A stretch of 64,000 nt of DNA, taken from positions 43,072-107,071 of the forward strand of contig NZ_JAODNI010000108.1 of assembly GCF_025465255.1 (NCBI RefSeq). Reading direction: 5' to 3'. This DNA comes from Pseudonocardia sp. (GTDB taxonomy: Bacteria > Actinomycetota > Actinomycetes > Mycobacteriales > Pseudonocardiaceae). This document shows, in pieces, positions 8,124 to 16,530 of this stretch. The notes beneath the pieces are model-generated. The model ran no database searches, was not told the origin of the DNA, and saw only the letters and a list, made by a program, of their open reading frames with translations. The first letter of the stretch is position 1. The number at the start of each line of letters is the position of its first letter. The position numbers and the translations under genes are program-made.

Positions 8124-9250
8124 CGCGCCTCCAGGACCCGGTCCACCAGCTCGCCCGCGTGGTGCGGCGCCTCCGCCGGCGACGTCAACGCCAGGTTCCG
8201 CGCCATCGCGTCGGGATGCACGGCCAGCCCCTCCAGACAGACCCGCAGCCGCGAGGCCGCGCCACCGGTGGCGCGCAGCAGGTCCGTGAGCGTCTGCCAC
8301 TCCGCGTGCCACGGCCCGGCGGCCCGCTGGTGCTCGTGGTCCATCGCGGCCAGCAGCGTCGCGACCAGCCCCGGCGCCCGCCGCGCGGACGCCCGCGCCG
8401 TCACCGCCGCGATCGGGTTCCGCTTGTGCGGCATGGACGACGAGTCCCCCGGCGCCGCCTCGGACACCTCCCCCAGCTCGGTCCCGGCCAGCAGCACGAC
8501 GTCCGTCGCAGGCTTCGCGCACGCCCCCGCCGCGACGCCGAGCGCCCCGGCCAGCTCCCCGACCCGGGTGCGTTCGGTGTGCCACGGGACGCCCTGCCGG
8601 GCCAGGCCGAGCGCGTCCGCCAGGGAGTCCGCGACGGCCGGTCCGTGCGGGTGCAGCGCCGCGAGCGTGCCGGCGGCCCCGCCGAACTGCACCGGCAGCA
8701 CGTCGACGACCGCGCGCAACCGCACCCGGGCCCGGTCCAACCCGGCGCACCACCCGGCCGCGACCAGGCCGAACGTGCTCGGCAACGCCTGCTGGCCCAG
8801 CGTGCGCGCGATCATCGGGGTGTCCCGGTGCGCGGCGGCGAGCCGGGCGGCGGCGTCGGCGGCGGCGCGGAGGTCCTCCAGCACGACCTCCGACGCCCGG
8901 CGGACGAGCAGCACCAGCGCGGTGTCCATGACGTCCTGGCTGGTGGCGCCCGGGTGCACGGCCTTCGCCACGTCCCCTCCGGTAGCGGACCGCAGGAGCC
9001 GGACCAGGGGGATCACCGGGTTCCCGCCCTCGACGGCGGCCGCGCCCAGCTCGTCGACGTCGATCTTGAGGTCCTCGGCCGCCGCGGCGATCACCTCGGC
9101 GTGCGCGGGCGGGACCACCCCGTGCCCGGCGGCGGCCCGGGACAGCGCGACCTCGACTTCGAGCAGCGCCCGGATCCAGGCCGCGTCGTCGAGGGTCCGG
9201 TCGACCCGGGCCGCACCGTAGAGCGGCCCGAAGAGGGTGGTGCTGGTCAT
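8120..9250 (-). CDS. Fumarase/aspartase-superfamily lyase, closest to 3-carboxymuconate cycloisomerase (PcaB)
   Basis: A 376-residue member of the fumarase/aspartase superfamily. It has the three family signatures: AVHPGATSQDVMDTA near residues 95-110, RTLGQQALPSTFG near 145-160, and the flexible-loop motif GDSSSMPHKRNPI near 265-278 with the catalytic serine. Its length and overall pattern fit the PcaB branch. The protocatechuate genes pcaGH, pcaC and pcaD are absent here, so a role in aromatic ring degradation is not shown; related lyases act on succinyl-amine compounds, which would fit the NtaA-type monooxygenases downstream. First gene of the operon; start at the ATG at 9250. Confidence 0.75.
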   Translation of the reverse strand: MTSTTLFGPLYGAARVDRTLDDAAWIRALLEVEVALSRAAAGHGVVPPAHAEVIAAAAEDLKIDVDELGAAAVEGGNPVIPLVRLLRSATGGDVAKAVHPGATSQDVMDTALVLLVRRASEVVLEDLRAAADAAARLAAAHRDTPMIARTLGQQALPSTFGLVAAGWCAGLDRARVRLRAVVDVLPVQFGGAAGTLAALHPHGPAVADSLADALGLARQGVPWHTERTRVGELAGALGVAAGACAKPATDVVLLAGTELGEVSEAAPGDSSSMPHKRNPIAAVTARASARRAPGLVATLLAAMDHEHQRAAGPWHAEWQTLTDLLRATGGAASRLRVCLEGLAVHPDAMARNLALTSPAEAPHHAGELVDRVLEAR

Positions 9251-9294
9251 GGAAGGACCGTACGACACCGGTCCGGCGGTCCTGTTCCGGGAGA

Positions 9295-9942
9295 ATGCCC
9301 TCCGTGACAAGAACTGTCTTCCTCGACCTCGACGGCACCCTCGTCGACTCCGCCCCCGGCATCCTCGGCACCCTCGAGGAGTCCTTCGACGAGCTCGGCC
9401 TCACCTGGCCCGGCGACGCGATCGGCACGAAGCTCCTGGGCCCGCCCCTCTACGAGTCCCTCCCGCCGATCGTCGGCGAGGAGGCGGCCGCGCGGGTCCT
9501 GCCCGTCTACCGGCAGCGCTACCGCGAGCACGGCCTCCTGAAGTCCACCCCCTATCCCGGCATCGACGAGTTGCTCCGCGCGCTGGTCGCCGCGGGCACG
9601 CGGCTGGCGCTGGCCACCAGCAAGGCCGAGCCGGCCGCCCGCGCCATCCTCGAGAACCAGGGCTGGACCGAGCTCTTCGAGACGATCACCGGGGACACCG
9701 TGGACGCGCAGCGCCCCTCCAAGGCCGCGGTGGTCGGCGAGGCGCTGCGCCGGCTCGGCGGGGCGTCCCCCGACGCGGTGATGGTGGGCGACCGGCTGCA
9801 CGACGTCGTGGGGTCCCGCGCGCACGGGCTCTCCTGCCTCGGCGCGGGCTGGGGCTACGGCGAGCCGGGTGAGCTGATCGGCGCAGGCGCGGCGGCCGTC
9901 TACGACACTCCGGGTGACCTGCGGGCTGCCCTGCTCGGGTGA
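9295..9942 (+). CDS. HAD-family hydrolase, phosphoglycolate phosphatase-like
   Basis: A 215-residue HAD phosphatase. Motif I DLDGTLVDS near residues 11-19 supplies the nucleophile aspartate, motif II is LATSKA near 103-108, the lysine of motif III is in PSKAAVV near 138, and motif IV is VMVGDRLHDVVGSRAHG near 160-177. A helical cap lies between motifs I and II, as in the Gph/PGMB group. The ATG at 9295 follows GGGAGA. It is divergent from the lyase operon, 44 bases away. Substrate is probably a small phosphorylated metabolite; not determinable here. Confidence 0.85.
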   Translation: MPSVTRTVFLDLDGTLVDSAPGILGTLEESFDELGLTWPGDAIGTKLLGPPLYESLPPIVGEEAAARVLPVYRQRYREHGLLKSTPYPGIDELLRALVAAGTRLALATSKAEPAARAILENQGWTELFETITGDTVDAQRPSKAAVVGEALRRLGGASPDAVMVGDRLHDVVGSRAHGLSCLGAGWGYGEPGELIGAGAAAVYDTPGDLRAALLG

Positions 9943-10050
9943 CACGGGGACGTCGCTCACATGGCCTCCCGTCTGGCTCACCATTCGTTGTCCCGCGCCG
10001 ACCGCCCCCGTAGCCTCGGTGCGAATTCAGCCCCGGAGTGTGGAGCGGCG

Positions 10051-10809
10051 ATGATGGACAAGGTTGTGGCGTCGGCCGCCGAGGCCGTCGCGGACATCGG
10101 CGACGGGAAGTCGCTCGCCGTCGGCGGTTTCGGCATGGTGGGTGTGCCCACGGTACTGATCGACGCGTTGATCGCGCAGGGCGCGACGGATCTCGAGACG
10201 ATCAGCAACAACCTGGGCGTCGACGGGTTCGGCCTCGGCAAGCTGCTCGAGGCGGGGCGGATCCGCCGGACGATCGGCTCCTACGTGGGCAACAACAAGG
10301 AGTTCGCGCGGCAGTACTTCGCCGGCGAGATCGAGCTGGAGCTGGCGCCGCAGGGCACCCTGGCCGAGCGGCTGCGCGCCGGCGGCGCGGGCATCCCGGC
10401 CTTCTACACCCCGGCCGGCGTCGGCACGCTGATCGCGGAGGGCGGGCTCCCGTGGCGTTACGGCCCCGGCGGCGAGGTCCTCGTCGAGTCCCCGGCGAAG
10501 GAGGTACGCGAGTTCGACGGCGTGCAGTACGTCCTCGAGGCCGCGCTGACCCCGGACTACGCGCTCGTCCACGCCTGGAAGGGCGACCGGCACGGCAACC
10601 TCGTCTACCGCAGCAGCGCGCGGAACTTCAACCCCGCCTGCGCCGCCGCCGGGCGGATCACCATCGCCCAGGTCGAGCACCTGGTGGAGCCGGGCGAGAT
10701 CGACCCGGACGCCGTGCACACCCCCGGTATCCACGTCCAGCGCGTCGTGCACGTCCCGGACGTCGAGAAGCCCGTCGAGTTCCGGACCGTGAAGGAGAAC
10801 AAGGCGTGA
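10051..10809 (+). CDS. scoA: 3-oxoacid CoA-transferase, subunit A
   Basis: Subunit A (252 residues) of a two-subunit 3-oxoacid:succinyl-CoA transferase, which activates acetoacetate or 3-oxoadipate with CoA from succinyl-CoA. Visible signatures are [20 protein letters not shown] near residues 17-36, [19 protein letters not shown] near 48-66 and [17 protein letters not shown] near 112-128. The ATG at 10051 follows TGGAG. Subunit B begins 71 bases downstream, after a short repeat element that starts in this stop codon. Without pcaF or other ring-cleavage genes nearby, acetoacetate use is as likely as the beta-ketoadipate pathway. Confidence 0.9.
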   Translation: MMDKVVASAAEAVADIGDGKSLAVGGFGMVGVPTVLIDALIAQGATDLETISNNLGVDGFGLGKLLEAGRIRRTIGSYVGNNKEFARQYFAGEIELELAPQGTLAERLRAGGAGIPAFYTPAGVGTLIAEGGLPWRYGPGGEVLVESPAKEVREFDGVQYVLEAALTPDYALVHAWKGDRHGNLVYRSSARNFNPACAAAGRITIAQVEHLVEPGEIDPDAVHTPGIHVQRVVHVPDVEKPVEFRTVKENKA

Positions 10810-10879
10810 GCGAGCTTGCGAGCGAACCATTGACACAGCGCCCGAGCGAAGCGTCGAGCTCGCGAAGCGAGGGAGTGCG
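10807..10879 (+). repeat. Intercistronic GCGAGC element, copy 1 (between the two CoA-transferase genes)
   Basis: The 24 bases 10807-10830, starting with the stop codon (TGAGCGAGCTTGCGAGC), are identical to the minus-strand bases 61910-61887 between paaB and paaC. Both copies also contain GAGCGAAGCG further on and end in GTGCG directly against the next ATG. The element therefore fills the whole gap from stop to start in two unrelated operons. It contains several AGCGA/TCGCT-type inverted segments and could fold. Confidence 0.75.
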
Positions 10880-11506
10880 ATGAGCTTGACGCGTGATCAG
10901 CTCGCCAAGCGGGTCGCCGACGAGCTGCCCGACGGTTCCTACGTCAACCTCGGCATCGGCATGCCGACCCTGGTCCCCGGGCACATCCCGGCGGACCGCA
11001 CGGTCGTCCTGCACTCCGAGAACGGCATCCTCGGCGTCGGGCCCTACCCGGACGCCGACAAGGTCGACCCGGACCTGATCAACGCCGGCAAGGAGACCGT
11101 CACGGTCCTCCCCGGCTCGAGCTACTTCGACTCCTCGGACAGCTTCGGCATGATCCGCGGCGCCCACCTGGACGTCGCTGTGCTGGGCGCGATGGAGGTC
11201 AGCGCCACTGGCGACCTGGCGAACTGGGCCATCCCCGGCAAGATGATCAAGGGGATGGGCGGCGCGATGGACCTCGTGCACGGCGCCCGCAAGGTGATCG
11301 TGATGATGGACCACGTGTCCAAGGACGGCACGCCCAAGATCGTCGAGAAGTGCTCGCTGCCGATCACGGGCCTGGGTTGCGTCACCCGGATCATCACCGA
11401 CCTCGCGGTCATCGACGTGACGGAGGACGGCCTCAAGCTCGTCGAGACCGCCCCCGACGTCACCGAGGACGAGGTCCGCGAGAAGACCGGCGCGCCCCTC
11501 GCCTGA
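10880..11506 (+). CDS. scoB: 3-oxoacid CoA-transferase, subunit B
   Basis: Subunit B (208 residues), carrying the catalytic glutamate that forms the enzyme-CoA thioester, in the motif SENGILG near residues 47-53. Other conserved stretches are [16 protein letters not shown] near 22-37, [19 protein letters not shown] sequence near 95-110 and [19 protein letters not shown] near 130-150. It completes the enzyme begun by the gene upstream and is followed by a strong palindromic terminator. Translation starts at the ATG at 10880, with AGGGAGTGCG just upstream inside the repeat element. Confidence 0.9.
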   Translation: MSLTRDQLAKRVADELPDGSYVNLGIGMPTLVPGHIPADRTVVLHSENGILGVGPYPDADKVDPDLINAGKETVTVLPGSSYFDSSDSFGMIRGAHLDVAVLGAMEVSATGDLANWAIPGKMIKGMGGAMDLVHGARKVIVMMDHVSKDGTPKIVEKCSLPITGLGCVTRIITDLAVIDVTEDGLKLVETAPDVTEDEVREKTGAPLA

Positions 11507-11519
11507 GATGGTCGATCTT

Positions 11520-11568
11520 CACGAACGGCACTTTCGCTCATACCTGATGAGCGAAAGTGCCGTTCGTG
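11520..11568. terminator. Perfect 22 bp stem between convergent genes
   Basis: Bases 11520-11541 and 11547-11568 are exact reverse complements around the loop ACCTG. The stem, containing GGCACTTTCGCTCAT on its left arm, is less GC-rich than its surroundings. It sits between the converging scoB and P450 genes and could end transcription from both sides. No T-tract follows. Confidence 0.8.
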
Positions 11569-11582
11569 CGTAGGGGGGCGCC

Positions 11583-12788
11583 TCAGGCGCGGGGGCCCAG
11601 GTCCACCGGGAGTTGCGTCAGGCCTCGCACCAGGATGCTCGTGCGATGGGTCAGCTCCGCCGGCTCCACCGCGAGGGCCAGCTCCGGGCGCTCCGCGAGC
11701 AGCGCACCGATCGCGACCTCGCCCTCGGTCCGCGCGAGCTGGGCGCCCAGGCAGTGGTGCAGGCCGTAACCGAACGCGACGTGCCCGCCCGCGTCCCGCG
11801 TGACGTCGAGCGTGTCCGGCTCCGGGTACCTCTCCCCGTCCCGGTTCGCCGCGGACAGCCCGAGCATGACGACAGCGCCCTCGGGAATCGTCACGCCTCC
11901 GATCTCGACGTCCTCCGCCGCGAACCGCACGGGTGCGGTCTGCACGGGCGAGTCCCAGCGCAGGAACTCCTCGACGGCGTTGCCGATCAGCTCGGGCTTC
12001 TCCCGCAGCGTCGCCAGCTGGTCGGGGTGGGTGAGCAGGCCCAGGACGCCGTTGCCGATCAGGTTCACCGTGGTCTCGTGCCCGGCGATGAGCAGCAGCA
12101 TCGCCATCGCGACCAGCTCCTCCTGGGAGAGCCGGTCCCCGTCGTCCTCCGCCACCTGGCTCAGGGCGCTGAGCAGCGCGTCGTCCGGCGCGACGCGCTT
12201 GCGCCCGATCAGCTCGGCGAGGTAGCCGCCGAGCTTGGCGCTCGCCTCCAGCTTGGCCTCCTGCGGGGACTCGTCGATCATGATCGAGGACCAGGCGCTG
12301 AAGTCGTCGCGGTCGGCGCTCGGGACGCCCAGCAGCTCGCAGATGACCTGCACGGGCAGCAGGAAGGCGTACCGGGACATGAGGTCGACGGTGCCGTCGT
12401 CGGGCAGCACGGCGAGCAGCTCCCGGGCGATCTCCTCGACCCGCGGCTTCAGCTCGGCCATCCGCCGCACGGTGAACGAGCGGCTGACCAGCTTGCGCAG
12501 CCGGGTGTGGTCCGGCGGGTCCATCAGCAGCATCATCGGCGTCGGCGCGGCCGGCATGGCGTCGCGCTGCTCGGCCGGCAGCGTGTAGCGCCAGTCCTTG
12601 CTCAGCCTCGGGTCGACGAACGCCGCGCGGACGTCGTCGTACCGGCTGATCAGCCACATCGGGCCGTCCGGCAGGTCGAGCCGGCGCACCGGCTCGTCGG
12701 CGCGGAGCTCCGCGTAGGCGGGATGGGGGTCGCTCCAGAACGCCCCGTCGAAGAGGTCACGGCCGGAGGTGGTGGTGGGCGCAGCCAT
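11583..12788 (-). CDS. Cytochrome P450
   Basis: A 401-residue soluble bacterial P450. The I-helix oxygen-activation motif is LLLIAGHETTVN near residues 237-248, the K-helix ExxR is in VEEFLRWDSPVQ near 278-289, and the heme-binding loop is FGYGLHHCLGAQLAR near 341-355 with the axial cysteine. An operator-like palindrome identical in plan to one before the second P450 lies just upstream. The ATG at 12788 is used here; a GTG nine bases further upstream is possible, and neither has a well-spaced ribosome site. The preceding oxidase gene on the same strand ends 22 bases away. Confidence 0.9.
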   Translation of the reverse strand: MAAPTTTSGRDLFDGAFWSDPHPAYAELRADEPVRRLDLPDGPMWLISRYDDVRAAFVDPRLSKDWRYTLPAEQRDAMPAAPTPMMLLMDPPDHTRLRKLVSRSFTVRRMAELKPRVEEIARELLAVLPDDGTVDLMSRYAFLLPVQVICELLGVPSADRDDFSAWSSIMIDESPQEAKLEASAKLGGYLAELIGRKRVAPDDALLSALSQVAEDDGDRLSQEELVAMAMLLLIAGHETTVNLIGNGVLGLLTHPDQLATLREKPELIGNAVEEFLRWDSPVQTAPVRFAAEDVEIGGVTIPEGAVVMLGLSAANRDGERYPEPDTLDVTRDAGGHVAFGYGLHHCLGAQLARTEGEVAIGALLAERPELALAVEPAELTHRTSILVRGLTQLPVDLGPRA

Positions 12789-12797
12789 GCCCCTCAC

Positions 12798-12815
12798 TGT
12801 AAGCGGCTGCTTACA
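12798..12815. promoter_or_regulatory. TetR-type operator upstream of the first P450 gene
   Basis: TGTAAGCGGCTGCTTACA is a perfect inverted repeat (TGTAAGC, four bases, GCTTACA) placed 10 bases before the P450 start and overlapping the stop of the upstream oxidase gene. The same half-sites with the same spacing occur at 39074-39091 before the second P450, next to a TetR gene, which suggests one repressor controls both. Confidence 0.7.
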
Positions 12816-13932
12816 TCTGTGCGCGCACCGGCGCGACCTGATCCGCGCTCAGCGCGATGTCCGCCGGCACGGAGGTCCCGGTGACGACGGCGGCCCCCAG
12901 CGCGGCCAGCGCCGGCGCCGACTCGACGCCCGATCCGCCTTGCCCGGCGAAGAAGTGGAATCCGGGATGCTCCGGCCACGGGCCGACGACGGGGCTGCGG
13001 TCCGGCGCGAACGTGCGCAGGCCCGCCCACGCCGTCCGGACCGACCGCAGGCCCAGCCCGGTGACCTCCTCGACGCGTTCGAGGCCCAGGGCGACGTCCA
13101 GCTCGTCCGGCTTCGGGTCGCCCGGCGCGAGCGGGGTCTCGTCCCCGGGCGAGAGCAGCAGCGTCGTCCCCTCGGGGTCCTCGTTCTTGAAGTAGAAGCG
13201 CTCGGCCGGGTCGCTGACCATGGGCAACGGGCCCGTCGGCGTCGGAACCGGGACGATCGCGATGGTGCGCCGATAGGCCTGCAGGCCGACCGGCGGCACC
13301 CCGGCCAGCCCGGCGACGACGTCCGCCCACGCGCCCGCGGCGTCGACGACGTCGGGTGCGGTGACCTCCTCGCCACCGGTCGTGCGGACCCGCCAGTCCT
13401 GGCCGGCCCGTTCGATCGCCGCGATCCGGGCGCCGGTACGGATCTCGCCCCCACGGCGCCTCAACCCCCGGACGAACGCCTGGTGCAGGCCCATCACGTC
13501 GATGTCGGCCCCGTTCTCGGTCAGCGCCCCCGCCCGGGGTTCACGCAGCACCGGGCAGAGCCGCCGGGCCTCGGCGGACGTGAGCCGGGCCGGGACGTCG
13601 GGTTCGCCCACGCGCTCGGCGAGCATCAGCTCCAGCTCGCGCTCGCCGTCGTCGTCGAACGCGGCCCAGAGCACCGCCCGCGGGCTGAGGAACCGCGGAG
13701 CGTCCAGCTCCTCCGCCAGGGCGATGAAGCGCGGGCCGCTGGCGGTGGTCAGCGCGCGGAAGGCGGCGGTGCCGTGCCCGGGGATCCAGGTCGCGGCGGA
13801 CCGGGCGGTGGTGTGCATGGCCAGCGCGGACTCGGCCTCGAGCAGGACGACGGAACGGTGGGCGGCGATCTCGTAGGCGATCGAGGCGCCGGCGATGCCG
13901 CCCCCGATCACGACGACGTCGGGAGTGCGCAC
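12811..13932 (-). CDS. FAD-dependent oxidoreductase of the D-amino-acid oxidase (DAO) family
   Basis: A 373-residue flavoprotein. The N-terminus VVVIGGGIAGASIAYEIA (residues 6-23) is the FAD Rossmann motif, followed by TTARSAATW near 40, which is the family's conserved substrate-side segment, and the C-terminal FFAGQGGSGVESAPALAALG near 325-345 closes the flavin site. Members oxidise amino acids, sarcosine, glycine or iminodiacids to imines. The GTG at 13932 begins the conserved Rossmann strand at once. It is upstream of the P450 on the same strand but the operator between them suggests separate control. Confidence 0.8.
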   Translation of the reverse strand: MRTPDVVVIGGGIAGASIAYEIAAHRSVVLLEAESALAMHTTARSAATWIPGHGTAAFRALTTASGPRFIALAEELDAPRFLSPRAVLWAAFDDDGERELELMLAERVGEPDVPARLTSAEARRLCPVLREPRAGALTENGADIDVMGLHQAFVRGLRRRGGEIRTGARIAAIERAGQDWRVRTTGGEEVTAPDVVDAAGAWADVVAGLAGVPPVGLQAYRRTIAIVPVPTPTGPLPMVSDPAERFYFKNEDPEGTTLLLSPGDETPLAPGDPKPDELDVALGLERVEEVTGLGLRSVRTAWAGLRTFAPDRSPVVGPWPEHPGFHFFAGQGGSGVESAPALAALGAAVVTGTSVPADIALSADQVAPVRAQM

Positions 13933-14030
13933 GGGCCCACGCTAACCGGGCCGCAGATCGCCCGCGTGGAAGACGACGCCGGCCGTTGCCGTGGCCGGGG
14001 ACCCGCGAGGTGACCGACGGACGTGCCGGG

Positions 14031-14291
14031 CTACGCCTCGAGAAGGTTCACGAGTGTGTCGGGTCGGACCCCGTCGTGCTTCATGGCGTCTGCCGCCTCC
14101 GGGGTCTGCATGAACTGGTTGAACGCGTCCACGTCGGGGACCTCGAGAATCAGTCCGACCCGGTGTTCGTCCGTCGGGTCGACGAAGGTTCGAATCGTCA
14201 GGCCCAGCGGCCCGAAGACATCCTCCCGGCGAGACGAGCGGAGCCAGTGGCCGACGTCGTCGACCTCGTGAGTCACGATCAGCGTCGTCAT
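14031..14291 (-). CDS. Conserved small protein, dimeric alpha/beta-barrel type
   Basis: An 86-residue protein with the pattern strand-helix-strand of small ferredoxin-like barrels: MTTLIVTHEVDDVGHWLRS, then LGLTIRTFVDPTDEHRVGLILEVPDVDAFNQFM, then a short C-terminal helix. The central part resembles stress-responsive or antibiotic-monooxygenase-like domains that detoxify or bind small molecules. The ATG at 14291 follows GGCGAGGCGACG-like sequence. No clear functional partner among the neighbours. Confidence 0.6.
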   Translation of the reverse strand: MTTLIVTHEVDDVGHWLRSSRREDVFGPLGLTIRTFVDPTDEHRVGLILEVPDVDAFNQFMQTPEAADAMKHDGVRPDTLVNLLEA

Positions 14292-14598
14292 CGTCGCCTC
14301 GCCTTCAGGAGGTCCACGGTGGTGTGCCAGAGAAGGTAGCGCCCCCGCGCGGAGCGTGCTAGCCCATCCTGCCCGCTCCGAGGCGGCAAATTCGGTGCCG
14401 TCGATCCGGAGCGCAACCTACCGTTCCTGCCATGAAGTTCTTCCTCTGAGACCCCGGGGCACTCGCCCCGCTCGCGGCCGCACGTTTCGGCGCCGCCGCG
14501 GTCTCGTCCGACGTCCCGTGTCCGTCCCGGCCGTCGTCGTGGTCATCCGCCCGGCTCGTCGCCGAACGACCCCCCGGCCACACACTCGGAGGTACCTC
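14292..14598. other. Gene-free stretch with a minimal peptide frame and a GC hairpin
   Basis: No credible gene longer than a few codons is seen in this 307-base stretch. A five-codon frame MKFFL lies at 14432-14449 on the plus strand, followed at about 14453 by the hairpin GGGGCACTCGCCCC. That layout could be a leader peptide and attenuator for the small gene at 14599, but it could equally be chance. The last 15 bases hold the ribosome site GGAGG of that gene. Confidence 0.35.
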
Positions 14599-14790
14599 AT
14601 GCGAACCACCCCTGTCGAATTCCGGGCCGATCAGGCAGCTCCGGCGAACCGCGCCGCCCGGCGGGCCGCTGCCAAGGGCAAGGACGTCCCCGGCGCCCCG
14701 GGGCTCCTCCCCCACCGGCGCACGACCGGACGCAGCAGCACCAAGCCCGCGCACGCCCGCGCGGACTTCGCGGCCCGCCGCAGCGGCTGA
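14599..14790 (+). CDS. Small basic protein of unknown function
   Basis: Predicted 63-residue, strongly basic, Ala- and Arg-rich protein containing RAARRAAAKGKD near residues 19-30. A good GGAGG lies six bases before the ATG at 14599. It has no hydrophobic segment and no cysteine, and resembles small nucleic-acid-associated or disordered proteins of actinomycetes, but I do not recognise a named family. It is upstream of, and on the same strand as, the phosphopantetheinyl transferase gene, 77 bases away. Confidence 0.55.
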   Translation: MRTTPVEFRADQAAPANRAARRAAAKGKDVPGAPGLLPHRRTTGRSSTKPAHARADFAARRSG

Positions 14791-14867
14791 TCCGGCGCAG
14801 GAGGGTCGTTTCCCACGGGGGAGCGACCCTCCTGCCATGTCGGGTCCGGTGTGGAAGGCTGGGCGAC

Positions 14868-15581
14868 GTGCCGGAGTGCGAGGTCTGGTGGGCCCGACCG
14901 ATCGACCCCGAGGGGGCGGCCGCGCTGGTCTCCCTCCTCGACGATCACGAGTCGGGACGGCTGCGCGCCTTCCGCAAGGAGATCGACCGCGCCCGCTACC
15001 TCGCCGCCCACGCCCTCACCCGGATCGTCCTCGGCGAGCAGGTCGGCGCCGATCCGGCGTCGCTCACGCTGGACCGGACCTGCCGCTGCGGCAAGCCCCA
15101 CGGCAAACCGCGCCTCGGCGGCGGCGGCCCCGAGTTCTCGCTGACCCACTCCGGTGAGCGGGTCGGCGTCGCGGTGTCCACGGACGGGCCGGTCGGCCTG
15201 GACGTCGAGCAGCTTCGGCCGCTCGCGGACCTCGACGGCCTCGCCGGCCACGCTCTCTCCCCCGCCGAGCGCCGCGCGCATCCCCCCGCGGACGCGGCCG
15301 CCTTCCTCACCATCTGGACCCGCAAGGAGGCCCTGCTCAAGGCCACCGGCGAGGGCCTCTCCAGTCCGATGTCGTCGATCACCCTGGGCCCCGCGGACGG
15401 CCCCGCCGCGGTCCGCGAGTGGACCGGGAAGGACGCGCCGGACGGCCCGCTCTGGCTCGTCGACCTCCTTCCGGACCCCGAGCACCCCGGCGCGCTCGCC
15501 GGCTTCGGCCCCGCCGCCCCGCGCCTCCGCATGCACGACGGCGACGCGCTCCTCCGCGGCCTGATCGTCGCCCGCCCGTGA
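14868..15581 (+). CDS. 4'-phosphopantetheinyl transferase (Sfp type)
   Basis: A 237-residue Sfp-type transferase that moves the phosphopantetheine arm of CoA to a serine of carrier proteins in fatty-acid, polyketide or peptide synthases. The magnesium-site motif VGLDVEQL lies near residues 108-115 and the second signature WTRKEALLKATGEGL near 146-160; GKPHGKPRL with EFSLTHSGERVGVAV precedes them. The GTG at 14868 directly starts the conserved N-terminus. Its stop overlaps the start of the hydrolase gene (GTGA). No synthase genes lie in the window, so it serves carrier proteins encoded elsewhere. Confidence 0.88.
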   Translation: MPECEVWWARPIDPEGAAALVSLLDDHESGRLRAFRKEIDRARYLAAHALTRIVLGEQVGADPASLTLDRTCRCGKPHGKPRLGGGGPEFSLTHSGERVGVAVSTDGPVGLDVEQLRPLADLDGLAGHALSPAERRAHPPADAAAFLTIWTRKEALLKATGEGLSSPMSSITLGPADGPAAVREWTGKDAPDGPLWLVDLLPDPEHPGALAGFGPAAPRLRMHDGDALLRGLIVARP

Positions 15582-16468
15582 GCTCTGCCGCGCAGCGCGC
15601 CGCCGCGGACCAGACCCGGCTCGTCGCGCGGCTGGGCGTCGAGCTCGACCCGCTGGAGCTCGACGTCCCGGGCCTCGGCGTGGCCCGCGGGTTCGCCACC
15701 CGCGGCGCCGGCACGCCGCTCGTCCTCCTGCACGGCGCCACCCTCTCCGCCGCCTGGTGGCTCCCGCTCCTGCCGCACCTGACGGGCCGGACCGTCGTCG
15801 CGCTCGACGCCCCCGGTCACGGGCTCTCCGACGGCCTGCCCGGCGAAGACTTCGCCCTGCGTGAGGTCCTGGTCGCGCTGACGACGGCCGCGGTCCGCGC
15901 GACGGGCTCGGAGCGCGCGGTGCTGGTCGGCAACTCGCTGGGCGGCATGGCCGCCGCGTGGACCGCGATCGACGCGCCCGCCCTGGTCGAACGGCTGGTG
16001 CTCGTCGGCGCACCCGGCGTCGCGTTCGCCGGGGGCCGGGCGGACGCACTGCTCGGCGCCCTCGCCGTCCCCACGACCGCCCGCGCGCTGCTGACGAGCC
16101 CGACCCGGCCCGCCTGGTACGCCTCCGGCCTGCGGAGATCCCTCGCCGAACCGGCCCTGCGCGACTGGCCGGAGCTCGGCGACCTGGCCTACCACGCGTC
16201 GAGGCGGTCGGGTTTCCGGCACACGGTGCCGCGGATGCTCCAGCAACTGCTGGACTTCCGCACGCCGCGTCCGAACATGGCGCTCACCGCCCCCGAGCTG
16301 CACGCGCTGCCGCATACGACCTACCTGCACGGCCGGGACGAGGCGTTCCTCCCCTACGTCGCGGCCCGGGTCGCGCTCGCGGTGATCCCGGAGGCGGAGG
16401 GCCGGCAGGTCGACGGCGGCCACGTCCCCTGGCTCACGGACCCCACCCCCCTCGTCGCCGCGCTCTGA
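15578..16468 (+). CDS. Alpha/beta hydrolase
   Basis: A 296-residue alpha/beta hydrolase. The oxyanion segment LLHGATLSAAWWLPLLPHL is near residues 50-68, DAPGHGLSDG near 78-87, the nucleophile elbow GNSLGGMAAAW near 117-127, and the catalytic histidine in DGGHVPWL near 282-289; an aspartate in HGRDEAF near 255 may complete the triad. The GTG at 15578 overlaps the preceding stop, so it is translationally coupled to the phosphopantetheinyl transferase. The substrate is unknown; a type II thioesterase-like editing role for carrier proteins would fit the coupling but is only inference. Confidence 0.8.
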   Translation: MSSAAQRAAADQTRLVARLGVELDPLELDVPGLGVARGFATRGAGTPLVLLHGATLSAAWWLPLLPHLTGRTVVALDAPGHGLSDGLPGEDFALREVLVALTTAAVRATGSERAVLVGNSLGGMAAAWTAIDAPALVERLVLVGAPGVAFAGGRADALLGALAVPTTARALLTSPTRPAWYASGLRRSLAEPALRDWPELGDLAYHASRRSGFRHTVPRMLQQLLDFRTPRPNMALTAPELHALPHTTYLHGRDEAFLPYVAARVALAVIPEAEGRQVDGGHVPWLTDPTPLVAAL

Positions 16469-16480
16469 GCGGCCGAACCT

Positions 16481-16502
16481 CGCGTTGTGGAGCCACAACG
16501 CG
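16481..16502. terminator. 22 bp palindrome between convergent hydrolase and nhaA genes
   Basis: The palindrome runs CGCGTTGTGG, AG, CCACAACGCG, with perfect 10-base arms. It lies 12 bases after the hydrolase stop and 29 bases before the end of the converging nhaA gene. Position and symmetry suggest a bidirectional terminator, although the two-base centre means the real loop would be larger and there is no T-run. Confidence 0.5.
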
Positions 16503-16530
16503 AATTTCAGGGCCGGGCGGGCAGCGGAGA

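Noticed and set aside
8120..9250. Naming the lyase as pcaB outright
   Set aside because: No protocatechuate genes are present and its operon partners are unlike the beta-ketoadipate pathway, so only family similarity is stated.
14432..14449. MKFFL leader peptide with attenuator hairpin
   Set aside because: Only five codons, no ribosome site, and the hairpin is short; kept only as a note in the gap entry.
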